NCBI GenBank assembly: GCA_958296105.1
Contig: OY282441.1
Coordinates: forward strand, 779,800 to 843,799
DNA: 64,000 nucleotides
Source: an uncultured Dehalococcoidia bacterium
GTDB lineage: Bacteria > Chloroflexota > Dehalococcoidia > Lucifugimonadales > UBA1123
Direction of reading: 5' to 3'
Notes under the pieces: model-generated
Databases searched by the model: none
Seen by the model: the letters and a program-made list of their open reading frames with translations, nothing else
What the model was told of the DNA's origin: nothing
Shown: positions 9,047-17,658 of the stretch, piece by piece
Layout of the letters: every line of letters starts with the position of its first letter
How positions within the stretch are numbered: the stretch's first letter is position 1
Translations under genes and position numbers: made by a program

Positions 9047-9826
9047 ATCGAAGAGACACGACTTCGCGCCACGCTGGAGCAGCTTCGGCAAGGCGCAATC
9101 AGCGTTGACGATGTGGTGGCGCGTCTGCGCGATTTTCCATACGAGGATCTGGACTTCGCCAAAGTGGATCACCACAGGGCGATTCGTCAGGGCTTTCCGG
9201 AGGTGGTGTTCGGGCAGGGGAAGACGCCAGGGCAGATAGCCGCGATAGCCGAGACGGTGCTGGGCAGGGCAGACCGCCTGCTGGTGACGCGCGCATCCGA
9301 GGAGGCTTTCTCGGCGACGAAGGCGCTGGTGGAAGATGCGGAGTACGAGGAGATGGCGCGCTGTATCGTGGTGGATCGTCGCGCCGACAAGAGGGGGCTG
9401 CCGGGGGTGGCGGTCTTGTGCGCGGGGACGTCCGACCTGCCGGTCGCGGCGGAGGCGGCGCTGACTGCGGAGCTGATCGGCTGCGAGGTGGAGCGGATAT
9501 CGGACGTGGGCGTGTCGGGGCTGCACCGTCTGCTAGACCACCTGCCCACGCTGCGCCGCTGTCGGGCGCTGGTGGTGGTGGCGGGGATGGAGGGGGCGCT
9601 TCCGTCCGTAGTCAGCGGACTGGTCGATACGCCGATAGTGGCGACGCCAACGAGCGTTGGCTACGGGGCGAGCTTCGGCGGACTGGCGGCGCTGCTGGCG
9701 ATGCTCAACAGCTGCGCGCCCGGCGTTGGCGTGGTGAACATAGACAACGGCTTCGGAGCCGGCTACCTAGCCGCCATGATCAACCTGTCTTCGAAGCGGC
9801 GCGACGACGGCCGAGGCGACGGCTAG
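9047..9826 (+). CDS. larB: LarB, NPN cofactor biosynthesis carboxylase
   Basis: LarB carboxylates and hydrolyses nicotinic acid adenine dinucleotide to pyridinium-3,5-biscarboxylic acid mononucleotide, the first step towards the nickel-pincer cofactor of lactate racemase and relatives. Visible signatures: 'RLRDFPYEDLDFAKVDHHR', 'FPEVVFGQGKT', 'VLCAGTSDLPVAAEA' and the C-terminal 'TPTSVGYGASFGG...INIDNGFGAG'-like stretch. The usual N-terminal helix is encoded upstream of the first canonical start (GTG 9113), and a GGAGG site at 9035-9039 points to an ATC at 9047, so the start may be non-canonical or the base miscalled. A TATACT box at 8996-9001 is a likely -10. larC and larE are not in the window. 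The end overlaps the convergent malate synthase by 4 bases. Confidence 0.88.
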   Translation: MEETRLRATLEQLRQGAISVDDVVARLRDFPYEDLDFAKVDHHRAIRQGFPEVVFGQGKTPGQIAAIAETVLGRADRLLVTRASEEAFSATKALVEDAEYEEMARCIVVDRRADKRGLPGVAVLCAGTSDLPVAAEAALTAELIGCEVERISDVGVSGLHRLLDHLPTLRRCRALVVVAGMEGALPSVVSGLVDTPIVATPTSVGYGASFGGLAALLAMLNSCAPGVGVVNIDNGFGAGYLAAMINLSSKRRDDGRGDG

Positions 9827-11553
9827 AAGGCGTCTTCGGCTTCGGCTATGGCTTCAAGGTCGGCGTGGGTGTACGAGCCGAGTGAGCGGAAGTCGTACTC
9901 GGTGTAGCTCTTGATCCAGTGAAGGGCTATCTTGTACGCCTTGCGGTATCGGTCGAGCATCTCCTCCAAGAGGCGCTGGGAGTCTGCGTCCGAGGGCGCG
10001 GCGGCGGCGCGGCGTTCGATGATGTCCTCCAGCTCCTCGCGGAGCAGGCGCTTGACAAGGGCGAAGTCCTGGACCTGGCCGGTGTCCTCGTCTTTGACGG
10101 AGTGGATGATTCGCTGAGCGGTCTGGGCTACGGAGATGCGCCCTGTCGCCAAGTCTTCCATTAGGGCGGGGTGCGCGCCGGGCTGGCCTTCGAGGCTGTC
10201 TATCCCCTTCGCGCCGCGTCCGGTCAGCCAGCCTTCCACGTACTCGATCAGCATTCTGACGTTTCGGCGAGAGCCTTCGGTGGTGATCGAGCCGTCCGGA
10301 ACGGTTATGTCCACTGGGAAGTTGTCCGGGTCGTACATGTCGGGGGACGGCTCCCAGCCTGAGCTTCGGAGCTGCTTGAACGGGTCGGCGGCGGTCTTCA
10401 TGTGGAAGATGTGCGCCACCCAGCCGCGCAGGAAGCCCTGCTGCGCCTCCCACTCCTTATCCGCGCGGATAGAGCTGCCGGCGATCTCGTTGATCTCGTC
10501 GTCGCGAGACGGCAGGGCGGTAGCCATGCCTCCGATCGGAACGGCTCCGCGCCGCAGGCAAACTGCCACCAGCCGCCTGAATATGCTTGCCATGAAGTCG
10601 GTGGTCTTGATGTCCACGCCGAATCGGTCGGGCCAGACCTGATCGGGGTCGGACATGACGTACTCCAGCACGGACGCCTTAAAGTCCCAGCGCGCGGCGT
10701 TGAGTCCGGCGGCGTACTCGCCCAGCTCGTACAGCAGCTCGTCCATGATGTACACGGCGGGGAGCGACTCGACTAGGAAGATGGCTCTGATCACGCAGTC
10801 TTCCGGGTAGCCGAGCGTCTGCCTGCCGAAGTCGAGGAACTGGCGATAGAAGCGCGCCTCCTCTACTACCTCTACCTTGGGCAGGTAGAAGTACAGCCCC
10901 TGTCCGCGTCTCACCTGCTCCCTGCCGCCGCAGGCGAGGGTCAGCCCCATGCTCAGGATGGTCGCGGGGATGGGCGCGCCGTCTATGGTGAAGTCGGCTT
11001 CGTCCAGATGTATGCCGCGTTCGCGGTGCATGAAGAACGGCATCTCGCCGGGCTGTATCTCGTAGGTGCGTCCGCGCGCAGGATTGTGGAATCTCAGCGT
11101 CCTCAGCGTGGCGTCGCGCCTGTTGATGGCGGCTTGGACGGTATCCTGAAGGCGGTGGCCTCCGGAGTCTTCGTCGTCGTCCAGATAGCCTGTGGCGCGC
11201 TCGCCGTCCGCGCCGGGGTTGAGGGCGTTGATCGCCATGTTAGCGATGGAGACGGGGCCAGATATCTCGATGCCGGGGCGTGTAAGCTCGGCCGGCAGCG
11301 GTGGAACGCTCCAGTCGCCGGAGCTGGCTTCGGACGAGGGGGGGAACGTGGGCCGGATTCCGTCTCTGACGGCGCGGCGGATCATATCGTCGCGCTTGCG
11401 GCGAATGTCCGCTATCGCGGGGGCGAAGCGGTCGCAGGCGGCGGTGACGTAGTCGAGGAACTCGGGGGTAAACAGCTCGTCTGCCCCTGGAACATCGGCG
11501 TACTGGACTCTATCGGCATCGGCGGCGGGCATGGGCTGTGGCCTCTTAATCAA
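9823..11553 (-). CDS. aceB: Malate synthase A
   Basis: A 576-residue protein of the malate synthase A family, condensing glyoxylate and acetyl-CoA to malate in the glyoxylate shunt. Seen are 'FYLPKVEVVEEARFY' (about residue 225), 'RAIFLVESLPAVYIMDELLYEL' with the catalytic-site glutamate, 'GLNAARWDFKASV' in place of the usual GLNxGRWDY, 'GGMATALP' and 'NEIAGSSIRADKEWEAQQGFLRGWVAH'. Length is slightly above the usual 530 residues. The GLNAARWDF variant is less conserved than in enterobacterial AceB, so a related substrate is possible. No isocitrate lyase is in the window. ATG at 11553. Confidence 0.88.
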   Translation of the reverse strand: MIKRPQPMPAADADRVQYADVPGADELFTPEFLDYVTAACDRFAPAIADIRRKRDDMIRRAVRDGIRPTFPPSSEASSGDWSVPPLPAELTRPGIEISGPVSIANMAINALNPGADGERATGYLDDDEDSGGHRLQDTVQAAINRRDATLRTLRFHNPARGRTYEIQPGEMPFFMHRERGIHLDEADFTIDGAPIPATILSMGLTLACGGREQVRRGQGLYFYLPKVEVVEEARFYRQFLDFGRQTLGYPEDCVIRAIFLVESLPAVYIMDELLYELGEYAAGLNAARWDFKASVLEYVMSDPDQVWPDRFGVDIKTTDFMASIFRRLVAVCLRRGAVPIGGMATALPSRDDEINEIAGSSIRADKEWEAQQGFLRGWVAHIFHMKTAADPFKQLRSSGWEPSPDMYDPDNFPVDITVPDGSITTEGSRRNVRMLIEYVEGWLTGRGAKGIDSLEGQPGAHPALMEDLATGRISVAQTAQRIIHSVKDEDTGQVQDFALVKRLLREELEDIIERRAAAAPSDADSQRLLEEMLDRYRKAYKIALHWIKSYTEYDFRSLGSYTHADLEAIAEAEDAF

Positions 11554-11614
11554 GTATGCTGCGCTTGCAAGTGTGCTGCGCTTGGCAAAGCGAGTTTACT
11601 GAGGGTTCGGGGGA

Positions 11615-11748
11615 GTGTCAACGACGGAACGGATAAGTCGACGCTCTGCGAAGGCTGCGGGTATACGACCGACAGGGGGTGGTGTCAACGGCGGAATCGG
11701 TTGACGCTCTGCGAAGGCTTGGGTAGACTCTGCGCATTCGGAGACGAC
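11615..11748. repeat. 67-base imperfect tandem repeat
   Basis: Two diverged copies start at 11615 and 11682 and share 'GACGCTCTGCGAAGGCT'. They lie between the divergent malate synthase and cyclodeaminase genes (gap 11554-11838), so any promoter for either gene must share this stretch; no clear -35/-10 pair was found. Confidence 0.7.
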
Positions 11749-11838
11749 GGGGAAGGTGATTGGATCCAAGCGGGCAGGATGGCGCGCATGGCTCGACGGC
11801 CGCCTATTTATAGGAACGACAGGGGAGGATGATTGGAG

Positions 11839-12828
11839 ATGGCGCTTCTTCTCGACAGGCAGACGATTCAGGGTCTGCTGGACATGGACAGGATGATAGA
11901 GATTCTGGAGCGGGCGTTCGGGGAGCTGGCTTCGGGGTCGGCGATCATGCCTCAGCGAACTGCCGTCGCCGACGCGGACGTGAACGGCTGGTACGCCTTC
12001 ATGCCGGCGCAGCTCAAGGGCATGGGCGCGCTGGGGGTGAAGTCGGTCACGGTCTACAAAGACAACCCGGCGTCCTACGGAGCGCCTGCCACGCTTGCTA
12101 CGATCTTGCTGATGGACAGCCGGACGGGGCAGACGGTGGCGGTGATGGACGGCGGCTACATAACGGCGATGCGAACGGGCGCGGTCACGGGGCTGGCGAC
12201 GAAGTACCTAGCGCGCGCCGACTCGAAAATCGCGGGGGTGATGGGGGCCGGGGTTCAGGCTAGGACGCAGCTGTGGGGCATGGCGTGCGTCGCCGATCTG
12301 GACAGGGCGCTGGTGTTCTCGCTCGATCCGCCGGAGGCGCAGCGGGCGTTCGCGGAAGAGGTGTCGGCGCAGCTTGGCATTCCCGTCGAGACTGCGGCGA
12401 GCGGGCGCGATCTGGTGGAGAGGGTGGATATTCTGTCGCTCGCCACCACAGCTACCACGCCGATAATAGACGGCGACTGGATAGGGCCGGGTCTGCACGT
12501 AAACGGGATAGGCTCGCACGCGGTGGGGGTGAGGGAGCTGGACACCAAGACGGTGGTCATGTCCAAGCTGGTATGCGATCAGGTGGACGCCTGCCTCGCG
12601 GAGGCGGGGGACATCCAAATACCCATCGAGGAGGGGGCGCTGGACGCTGCGGACATATACGGGGAGATAGGCGAGCTAATCACGGGGGCGAAGGCGGGGC
12701 GCGAGAGCGAAGACGAAGTGACGCTGTTCAAGAGCGTGGGGCTGTCGATTCAGGACATATCGGCGGCGCACTACGTCTATCAGCGCGCAGTGGAGGAGGG
12801 AGTGGGGACGGAGTTCGCGTTTTCGTGA
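11839..12828 (+). CDS. Ornithine cyclodeaminase / mu-crystallin family
   Basis: A 329-residue NAD(P)-dependent enzyme of the ornithine cyclodeaminase/mu-crystallin family, whose members make proline from ornithine, alanine from pyruvate, or reduce cyclic imines. The substrate-binding part shows 'GVKSVTVYKDNP', 'TGQTVAVMDGGYITAMRTGAVTGLATKYLA' and the Rossmann motif 'GVMGAGVQARTQL' (about residue 130). The ATG at 11839 is 9 bases past AGGGGAGGA; an in-frame TTG at 11833 sits too close to that site. The exact substrate cannot be assigned. Downstream is the ABC transporter operon, which is separated by a 157-base regulatory gap. Confidence 0.9.
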   Translation: MALLLDRQTIQGLLDMDRMIEILERAFGELASGSAIMPQRTAVADADVNGWYAFMPAQLKGMGALGVKSVTVYKDNPASYGAPATLATILLMDSRTGQTVAVMDGGYITAMRTGAVTGLATKYLARADSKIAGVMGAGVQARTQLWGMACVADLDRALVFSLDPPEAQRAFAEEVSAQLGIPVETAASGRDLVERVDILSLATTATTPIIDGDWIGPGLHVNGIGSHAVGVRELDTKTVVMSKLVCDQVDACLAEAGDIQIPIEEGALDAADIYGEIGELITGAKAGRESEDEVTLFKSVGLSIQDISAAHYVYQRAVEEGVGTEFAFS

Positions 12829-12856
12829 GGGAGGCGTGGGCTTTTCCGCATGGAAG

Positions 12857-12931
12857 TTGACAAGAATGGGAAACTGTGACAATATCGCGCATACTCGTTG
12901 CGCTTCAATGCGTTTCGTGTACATTGTCACA
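12857..12931 (+). promoter_or_regulatory. Putative promoter and inverted-repeat operator for ABC operon
   Basis: TTGACA at 12857-12862 is followed at 15 bases by GACAAT (12878-12883), a weak -10. The same -10 lies in the left arm of an inverted repeat: TGTGACAAT at 12875-12883 and ATTGTCACA at 12923-12931, a perfect 9-base match with 39 bases between. A repressor binding both arms would cover the promoter and leader. No regulator gene is adjacent. Confidence 0.35.
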
Positions 12932-12985
12932 TTTCAACCCCTTTAGGGTACGGGAAAAAGGCAAAAGTCTCGGCGGAGGTTGGCT

Positions 12986-15145
12986 ATGATGCGACGAATG
13001 GACTCGAGGAGGCTTCGATGGGCGGTTTTCGCCGTGTTGGGGCTTGCGCTTCTACTGGCATTGGCGACTGCGTGCAGCTCGACTGAAGATTCTGCGGGGC
13101 CGGCGCCTACAGCGGCTCCTGCCGCGCCCGCTCCGGCGGCTCCGGCTCCTACAGCGGCTGCGGCGGCGCCCGCTGCGATGGCGGCTCCTGCCGCGCCGGC
13201 ACCGGCTGCGACAGCAGCTCCCGCCGCGCCGGCACCGGCAGAGCGTATGAGCACCACGATCACGGTGGTCTTGGACAACGTGGGCGCTCCGCAGTTCAGG
13301 AACGAGAAGGGGACGTGGCCGGACGTGATGTTCCACGGCTTCTACGGCTTTCAGGAGCCGCTTCTGGGCTGGACGCCCTCGGAAGACGACATGGGCAACC
13401 CGCTGGTGAACAGAGACACCTGCTCGTCTCCTCTGGTAATCACGGGCTGGGAGTGGGAGCTTCCGTCCAAAGACGGCATGTCCAAGATCAAGCTGGACAG
13501 GGATCTGGTGGGCATAGACGACCCGAGCCTTTCGCTCGAAGACACCGTCATTCCGGTGGCTAAGTCCGAGCGCGCGAATCCCGACGACGAGGGAATAGTG
13601 ACCGTGTTCGTGCGCGAGGGGATAGACTTCTATCGGTCGATAGACGGGGAAGTCACGCGGATGCACGAGCTGACTGCCGAGGACGTGGCCTGGTCGATGA
13701 ACGACGCCGGCTCGGACAACCCGAACACGGCGCACTCGAACTCGTCTCAGCAGTACGAGTTCTACAAGCCGTGGTACGTGGTGGACAAGTACACTGCGCA
13801 GGCGCCGAACAGGGCGTTCACGGGAGACGGCCTCTCGAACACGTCCTCGCAGTGCTGGGACGCGGTGTTCATGCAGTCGAAGCCGCTGTTCGACGATCTG
13901 GGCGACACGTTCGGCGTGCCGCATGGCACAGGTCCGTTCGTGGTGCATCAGTGGCGTCCGAACGAGCGCATAGACGCCGAGGCGCGGGTGGATCACTACC
14001 GCGCCAACGCCTCATACGACAATCTGGTGATCATCCAGGCGGGCGAGGCGCAGACGCGCTCGGCGATGCTCCAGACGGGGCAGGGTGACGTGGCGCTTGC
14101 CTCGATTCAGGACGTGTCGAGGCTGGAAAGAGAGGGCTTCGAGTTCCACGACGGTCTGGACACGATCTACGGCAACTTCTTCTACTTCTCGGGCAACTAC
14201 TACTCGTTCGAGGATCCCGAGACGGGCGACCCTGTGCTGAGGGAGGGGTTCAAGCCTTCGGCGAAGTATCCGTGGATCGGCGACCCGCGTCTGGAGTGTG
14301 TGGGCATAGACCGAACGGATCCTGCGATACAGGACACGCCGGGGGCCGGCTGTGACGCGCAGGGATTCGACAACAAGGACACGGACAGGTTCAGCTACGA
14401 GACGCCCTCCATGATGAGCGCGCGCGCGTTCCGGCTGGCGCTGATCTACGCCATAGACCGCGAGCTGATCGCGGCGTCCGTCACTGGCGGCTACGGCGGC
14501 GCGGTCTACGGCGGCGCCTATCCGGGCATGACCTTCCATCAGAGCCACCCCGAATACAAGGGCAGGTGGGCATACGAGTTCGACCCGATGAAGGCGCAGG
14601 AGTTCCTGGCGGAGTCGGGGGTTCCGGAAGGGTTCGAGTTCGAGTTCTTCTGCTCGCAGGGCAACGGCACTTCGCTGGAAGTGTGCGAGGCGACGGTCGG
14701 ACAGTGGAAAGAGAACCTCGGCGTGGTGCCGGTGATAGACAGCCAGCAGTATTCGGCGCGGCGTCCCACGATGCTGGCGCGCCAGATCCACGTGCCGTGG
14801 ATGACTCGCTGGGGTCCGACGAGCAAGCAGGGGCGCATAAGCGACCTGGGCGGCACGCTGCCGGGCGGCGGTCTGTGGCCTCTGCCTTCGGGCGGGTACA
14901 ACCCGGGGCTCGAGGACAACCTGTACTACGACTTCCGCGAAGAGACTCGCGCTCAGGCGAAAGGCTCGGAAGCCAACCTCGCATCGCGCGAGAAGATCAT
15001 AGACAGGGCGCACTACTGGGGGCTGACCGGCGGCGTGGTGGAAGTTCCGGTGCTGATCGGATTCAACCCGGACACTGTGCAGAGCTGGGACCTCAAGCCC
15101 TGGGACCTCCCCAACTCGTTCGAGACGATAGTTCCTGCCAAGTAG
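12986..15145 (+). CDS. Solute-binding lipoprotein, ABC family 5
   Basis: A 719-residue extracytoplasmic binding protein of the peptide/nickel (family 5) ABC importers. The N terminus is a lipoprotein signal ending 'LALATAC', so Cys30 should be lipidated and the protein anchored outside the membrane. Residues about 38-88 are a flexible Ala/Pro-rich linker. The family core follows, with 'VTVFVREGIDFYRSIDGEVTRMHELTAEDVAWSM' and 'AFRLALIYAIDRELIAA'. It is longer than typical (about 520-600). ATG 12986 is 6 bases past GGAGG. First gene of the operon with the two permeases; the hairpin after it may stabilise its mRNA and give the usual excess of binding protein. Ligand unknown. Confidence 0.92.
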   Translation: MMRRMDSRRLRWAVFAVLGLALLLALATACSSTEDSAGPAPTAAPAAPAPAAPAPTAAAAAPAAMAAPAAPAPAATAAPAAPAPAERMSTTITVVLDNVGAPQFRNEKGTWPDVMFHGFYGFQEPLLGWTPSEDDMGNPLVNRDTCSSPLVITGWEWELPSKDGMSKIKLDRDLVGIDDPSLSLEDTVIPVAKSERANPDDEGIVTVFVREGIDFYRSIDGEVTRMHELTAEDVAWSMNDAGSDNPNTAHSNSSQQYEFYKPWYVVDKYTAQAPNRAFTGDGLSNTSSQCWDAVFMQSKPLFDDLGDTFGVPHGTGPFVVHQWRPNERIDAEARVDHYRANASYDNLVIIQAGEAQTRSAMLQTGQGDVALASIQDVSRLEREGFEFHDGLDTIYGNFFYFSGNYYSFEDPETGDPVLREGFKPSAKYPWIGDPRLECVGIDRTDPAIQDTPGAGCDAQGFDNKDTDRFSYETPSMMSARAFRLALIYAIDRELIAASVTGGYGGAVYGGAYPGMTFHQSHPEYKGRWAYEFDPMKAQEFLAESGVPEGFEFEFFCSQGNGTSLEVCEATVGQWKENLGVVPVIDSQQYSARRPTMLARQIHVPWMTRWGPTSKQGRISDLGGTLPGGGLWPLPSGGYNPGLEDNLYYDFREETRAQAKGSEANLASREKIIDRAHYWGLTGGVVEVPVLIGFNPDTVQSWDLKPWDLPNSFETIVPAK

Positions 15146-15185
15146 GGGGCGCGCTCGTCATCGAGTAGGGCGCGCGACCGAAAGA

Positions 15186-15217
15186 CGCTGCCCCAGCTGA
15201 CAACGGCTGGGGCAGCG
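15186..15217 (+). terminator. Strong hairpin between binding protein and permease
   Basis: A perfect 12-base-pair stem (15186-15197 with 15206-15217) with an 8-base loop, 40 bases after the binding-protein stop. No T run follows, so it is more likely a partial terminator or 3' stabiliser that lowers expression of the permeases relative to the binding protein. Confidence 0.6.
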
Positions 15218-15328
15218 ATTGGATTGCAGTCATACAGTCTTGCCATATAGTCTATTGTTGTTTTCGGCAGATATGTTTTCACGCGGATATATTCGGACAG
15301 CGGGGACAGTCCCAGAGGAGTCGTCGGC

Positions 15329-16276
15329 ATGAAGGTGTTCATAGCGCGAAGGCTCGTACTGGTCATAATCGCCATAATCGCCTCTACTCTGATAGTCTTC
15401 TCGCTCTCGCGCTTTCAGGGGGGCGACCCTCGCTACCTGATGCTCAACGTAGGCTACACCTCTCCGGAGATATGGGATGCGTGGGGCGATCGGCTGCATC
15501 TGGACAAGCCGCTGGTGGTTCAGTACTTCATCTGGCTGTGGAACGTGGTGTCGAAGCTGGACTTCGGCGACTCGATCAAGACCAGCCAGCCGGCGACGGA
15601 GATGATCTGGCAGTTCGCGCCGGCGAGCTTGCAGCTGGGCGCGTGCGCGTGGCTGTTCGTGATGGTGACGGGCATTCCCATCGGCATACTTTCGGCGGTC
15701 AAGCGCGGCACGGTGTGGGATGCCGTTGGTCGGACGTTCGCGCTGTTCGGTCAGGCGCTGCCGCCGTTCTGGCTGGGCATCATGCTCATCCTGATATTCG
15801 CGGTCAACCTCGACTGGCTGCCCGCCGGAACGCGCGGCCACGGCGTGGAGTGGCCCGGGCGTCTGCTCTACTACATCATGCCCACGGTTACGCTGGGCTG
15901 GCTCGCCTCGGCGACGGTCATGCGAATGGTGCGCTCGTCCATGCTGGAGGTGCTGGACTCGGAGTTCGTGAAGCTGGCGCGCGCCAAGGGTGTGAGCCAG
16001 ACTTCGGTCATCTGGAAGCACGCATTCAGGAACGCGCTCATTCCGCCTCTGACCGTCTCGGTGCTGATACTGGCGGGGTTCATAGGCGGAACGGTGGTGA
16101 CGGAGACGGTGTTCGCGTGGCCGGGGCTTGGCTTCATGGTATATCAGGCGATCAACAACATAGATTTTCCGGTAATCACGGCTGCGGTGATGGTGGCCAC
16201 GGTGCTTACAGTGATGGCGATCTTCCTCTTGGACGTGCTTTACGCTCTGGTGGATCCCAGGATTCGATACACGTGA
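15329..16276 (+). CDS. ABC permease, DppB/OppB-like
   Basis: A 315-residue inner membrane permease of the binding-protein-dependent transport family. It starts 'MKVFIARRLVLVIIAIIASTLIVFSLSRF', typical of the B-type subunit, has about six membrane spans, and carries the EAA-like loop 'EFVKLARAKGVSQTSVIWKHAFRNALIPPLTV' that docks the ATPase. It forms a heterodimer with the next gene product. Ten bases separate the two permease genes. No ATPase gene follows, so the energising subunits must be encoded elsewhere. Confidence 0.94.
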   Translation: MKVFIARRLVLVIIAIIASTLIVFSLSRFQGGDPRYLMLNVGYTSPEIWDAWGDRLHLDKPLVVQYFIWLWNVVSKLDFGDSIKTSQPATEMIWQFAPASLQLGACAWLFVMVTGIPIGILSAVKRGTVWDAVGRTFALFGQALPPFWLGIMLILIFAVNLDWLPAGTRGHGVEWPGRLLYYIMPTVTLGWLASATVMRMVRSSMLEVLDSEFVKLARAKGVSQTSVIWKHAFRNALIPPLTVSVLILAGFIGGTVVTETVFAWPGLGFMVYQAINNIDFPVITAAVMVATVLTVMAIFLLDVLYALVDPRIRYT

Positions 16277-16286
16277 GGCGCTGGAC

Positions 16287-17267
16287 ATGACCACAGAGGC
16301 CAGACAGTACACCGTCGCTGAGCTGGAGGGTCTGGGAAAGACCACGGGCTTGCAGGATTCGCTGTACGTGCTGCGGCGCTGGCCGCTGGTGCCGTTCTTC
16401 ATCCTTGCGGTGCTGGTAGTCTGCGCGCTGTTCGCGCCGTGGCTGGCGCCGCATGACCCGGAGGCGGATCAGCTGCGAGCGGTGATCGCGTCGCCCGCTT
16501 GGTATCCGCCGTGCGAGGACGGGCAGATATCCAACAAGGTGCAGTCCTGCAACACGAACGGGATACCGCTTGGGCGCGACGAAAAGGTGTACACCTTCTT
16601 TCTCGGCGCGGACCAGCTGGGGCGCGACCTGCTGAGTCGGATAATCTACGGGGCGCGCATCTCGCTGACGTTCGCTTCCATAGCCATTGCGGTGGGGGTG
16701 GTCGTGGGCACGACGCTCGGGCTGGTCGCCGGGTACTACGGCGGGCTGGTGGATGAGCTGGTGATGCGCTTTACGGACGTGTTCACGGCGCTGCCCTACA
16801 TAATCGTGGCAATCTCCATCGTCATAGTCTTGGGGCAGAACTTCTACGTGATCATCTTGGTCCTGGCGCTGGCAAGCTGGCCGGGCATAGTGCGGCTGGT
16901 GCGCGGGCAGACTCTTCAGGTGAGGAACTTCGACTACATAGCGCTGGCTTACGTGGCTGGGGCTTCGACTCCGCGCATCATGCTCAATCACCTTCTGCCG
17001 GCGGTGGGGAACACGATCGTAGTCGCCATGACGCTTCAGGTCGGAAGCACGATCTTGACGGAAAGCATCCTCGCGTTCCTCGGCGCGGGCGTGCCTCCTC
17101 CCACACCGTCCTGGGGGGCGGACATCTCCAACGGGCGCGAGTATCTCGGCTCGGCCTGGTGGGTGGCTTTCTTCCCGGGTATGGCGATATTCCTGACGGT
17201 GCTGTCGTTCAACTTCATCGGGGACTGGCTGCGAGACCGCTGGGATCCCAGGCTGCGGCAGATTTAG
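16287..17267 (+). CDS. ABC permease, DppC/OppC-like
   Basis: A 326-residue C-type permease. After a 30-residue cytoplasmic N terminus and the first span ('FFILAVLVVCALFAPWLAPHDPEA', the OppC N-terminal domain), it shows 'LGADQLGRDLLSRIIYGARISL', the family signature, and the EAA loop 'NFDYIALAYVAGASTPRIMLNHLLPAV'. A periplasmic insertion around residues 70-100 contains two cysteines ('CEDGQ' and 'SCNTNG') that could form a disulfide. Pairs with the upstream permease in the membrane. Confidence 0.94.
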   Translation: MTTEARQYTVAELEGLGKTTGLQDSLYVLRRWPLVPFFILAVLVVCALFAPWLAPHDPEADQLRAVIASPAWYPPCEDGQISNKVQSCNTNGIPLGRDEKVYTFFLGADQLGRDLLSRIIYGARISLTFASIAIAVGVVVGTTLGLVAGYYGGLVDELVMRFTDVFTALPYIIVAISIVIVLGQNFYVIILVLALASWPGIVRLVRGQTLQVRNFDYIALAYVAGASTPRIMLNHLLPAVGNTIVVAMTLQVGSTILTESILAFLGAGVPPPTPSWGADISNGREYLGSAWWVAFFPGMAIFLTVLSFNFIGDWLRDRWDPRLRQI

Positions 17268-17280
17268 GGGTCAACAGCCT

Positions 17281-17658
17281 ATGAAGTGGATCATACTGAT
17301 TGGGATTGGCGCGGCGATGGTGATAATCGCCTCGGCGGGCAGGATACCGGGAACCGGGCGGCAGCTGGCGGTGTCGGACGAGACGCGCACGGCGGCGGCG
17401 GTCGAACACACGCCCAAGTACACGCGACAGAGAGCCATCGAGATAGTGGCGGAGCATATCCGCGAGAGCTGCGCGGCGTCCGACGAGTACCTATCCAACC
17501 TCGACAGCTTCGAGGCTCGGTGGATGCGCCAGCCGCGAACGGACGACCACCACGAGCGAGGAACCCGCGAGTGGACGGTGTCCGATCCGCTCAGCGGGGC
17601 CTACTGGCGCATGTACGAGGACAATCTCGAAGTGGTGGACGTCATCGGCGACTGCTGA
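17281..17658 (+). CDS. Small N-terminally anchored protein, unknown
   Basis: A 125-residue protein whose first 20 residues ('MKWIILIGIGAAMVIIASAG') form a signal peptide or membrane anchor. The rest is soluble and polar, with 'RQRAIEIVAEHIRESC', 'DEREWTVSDPLSGAYWRMYED'-like features and a C-terminal Cys. Its 'W.VSD' and 'GAYWRMYEDN' stretches suggest a small beta-sheet domain outside the membrane. It starts 14 bases after the permease stop and abuts the PHP gene, so it is co-transcribed. I do not recognise the family. Confidence 0.7.
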   Translation: MKWIILIGIGAAMVIIASAGRIPGTGRQLAVSDETRTAAAVEHTPKYTRQRAIEIVAEHIRESCAASDEYLSNLDSFEARWMRQPRTDDHHERGTREWTVSDPLSGAYWRMYEDNLEVVDVIGDC

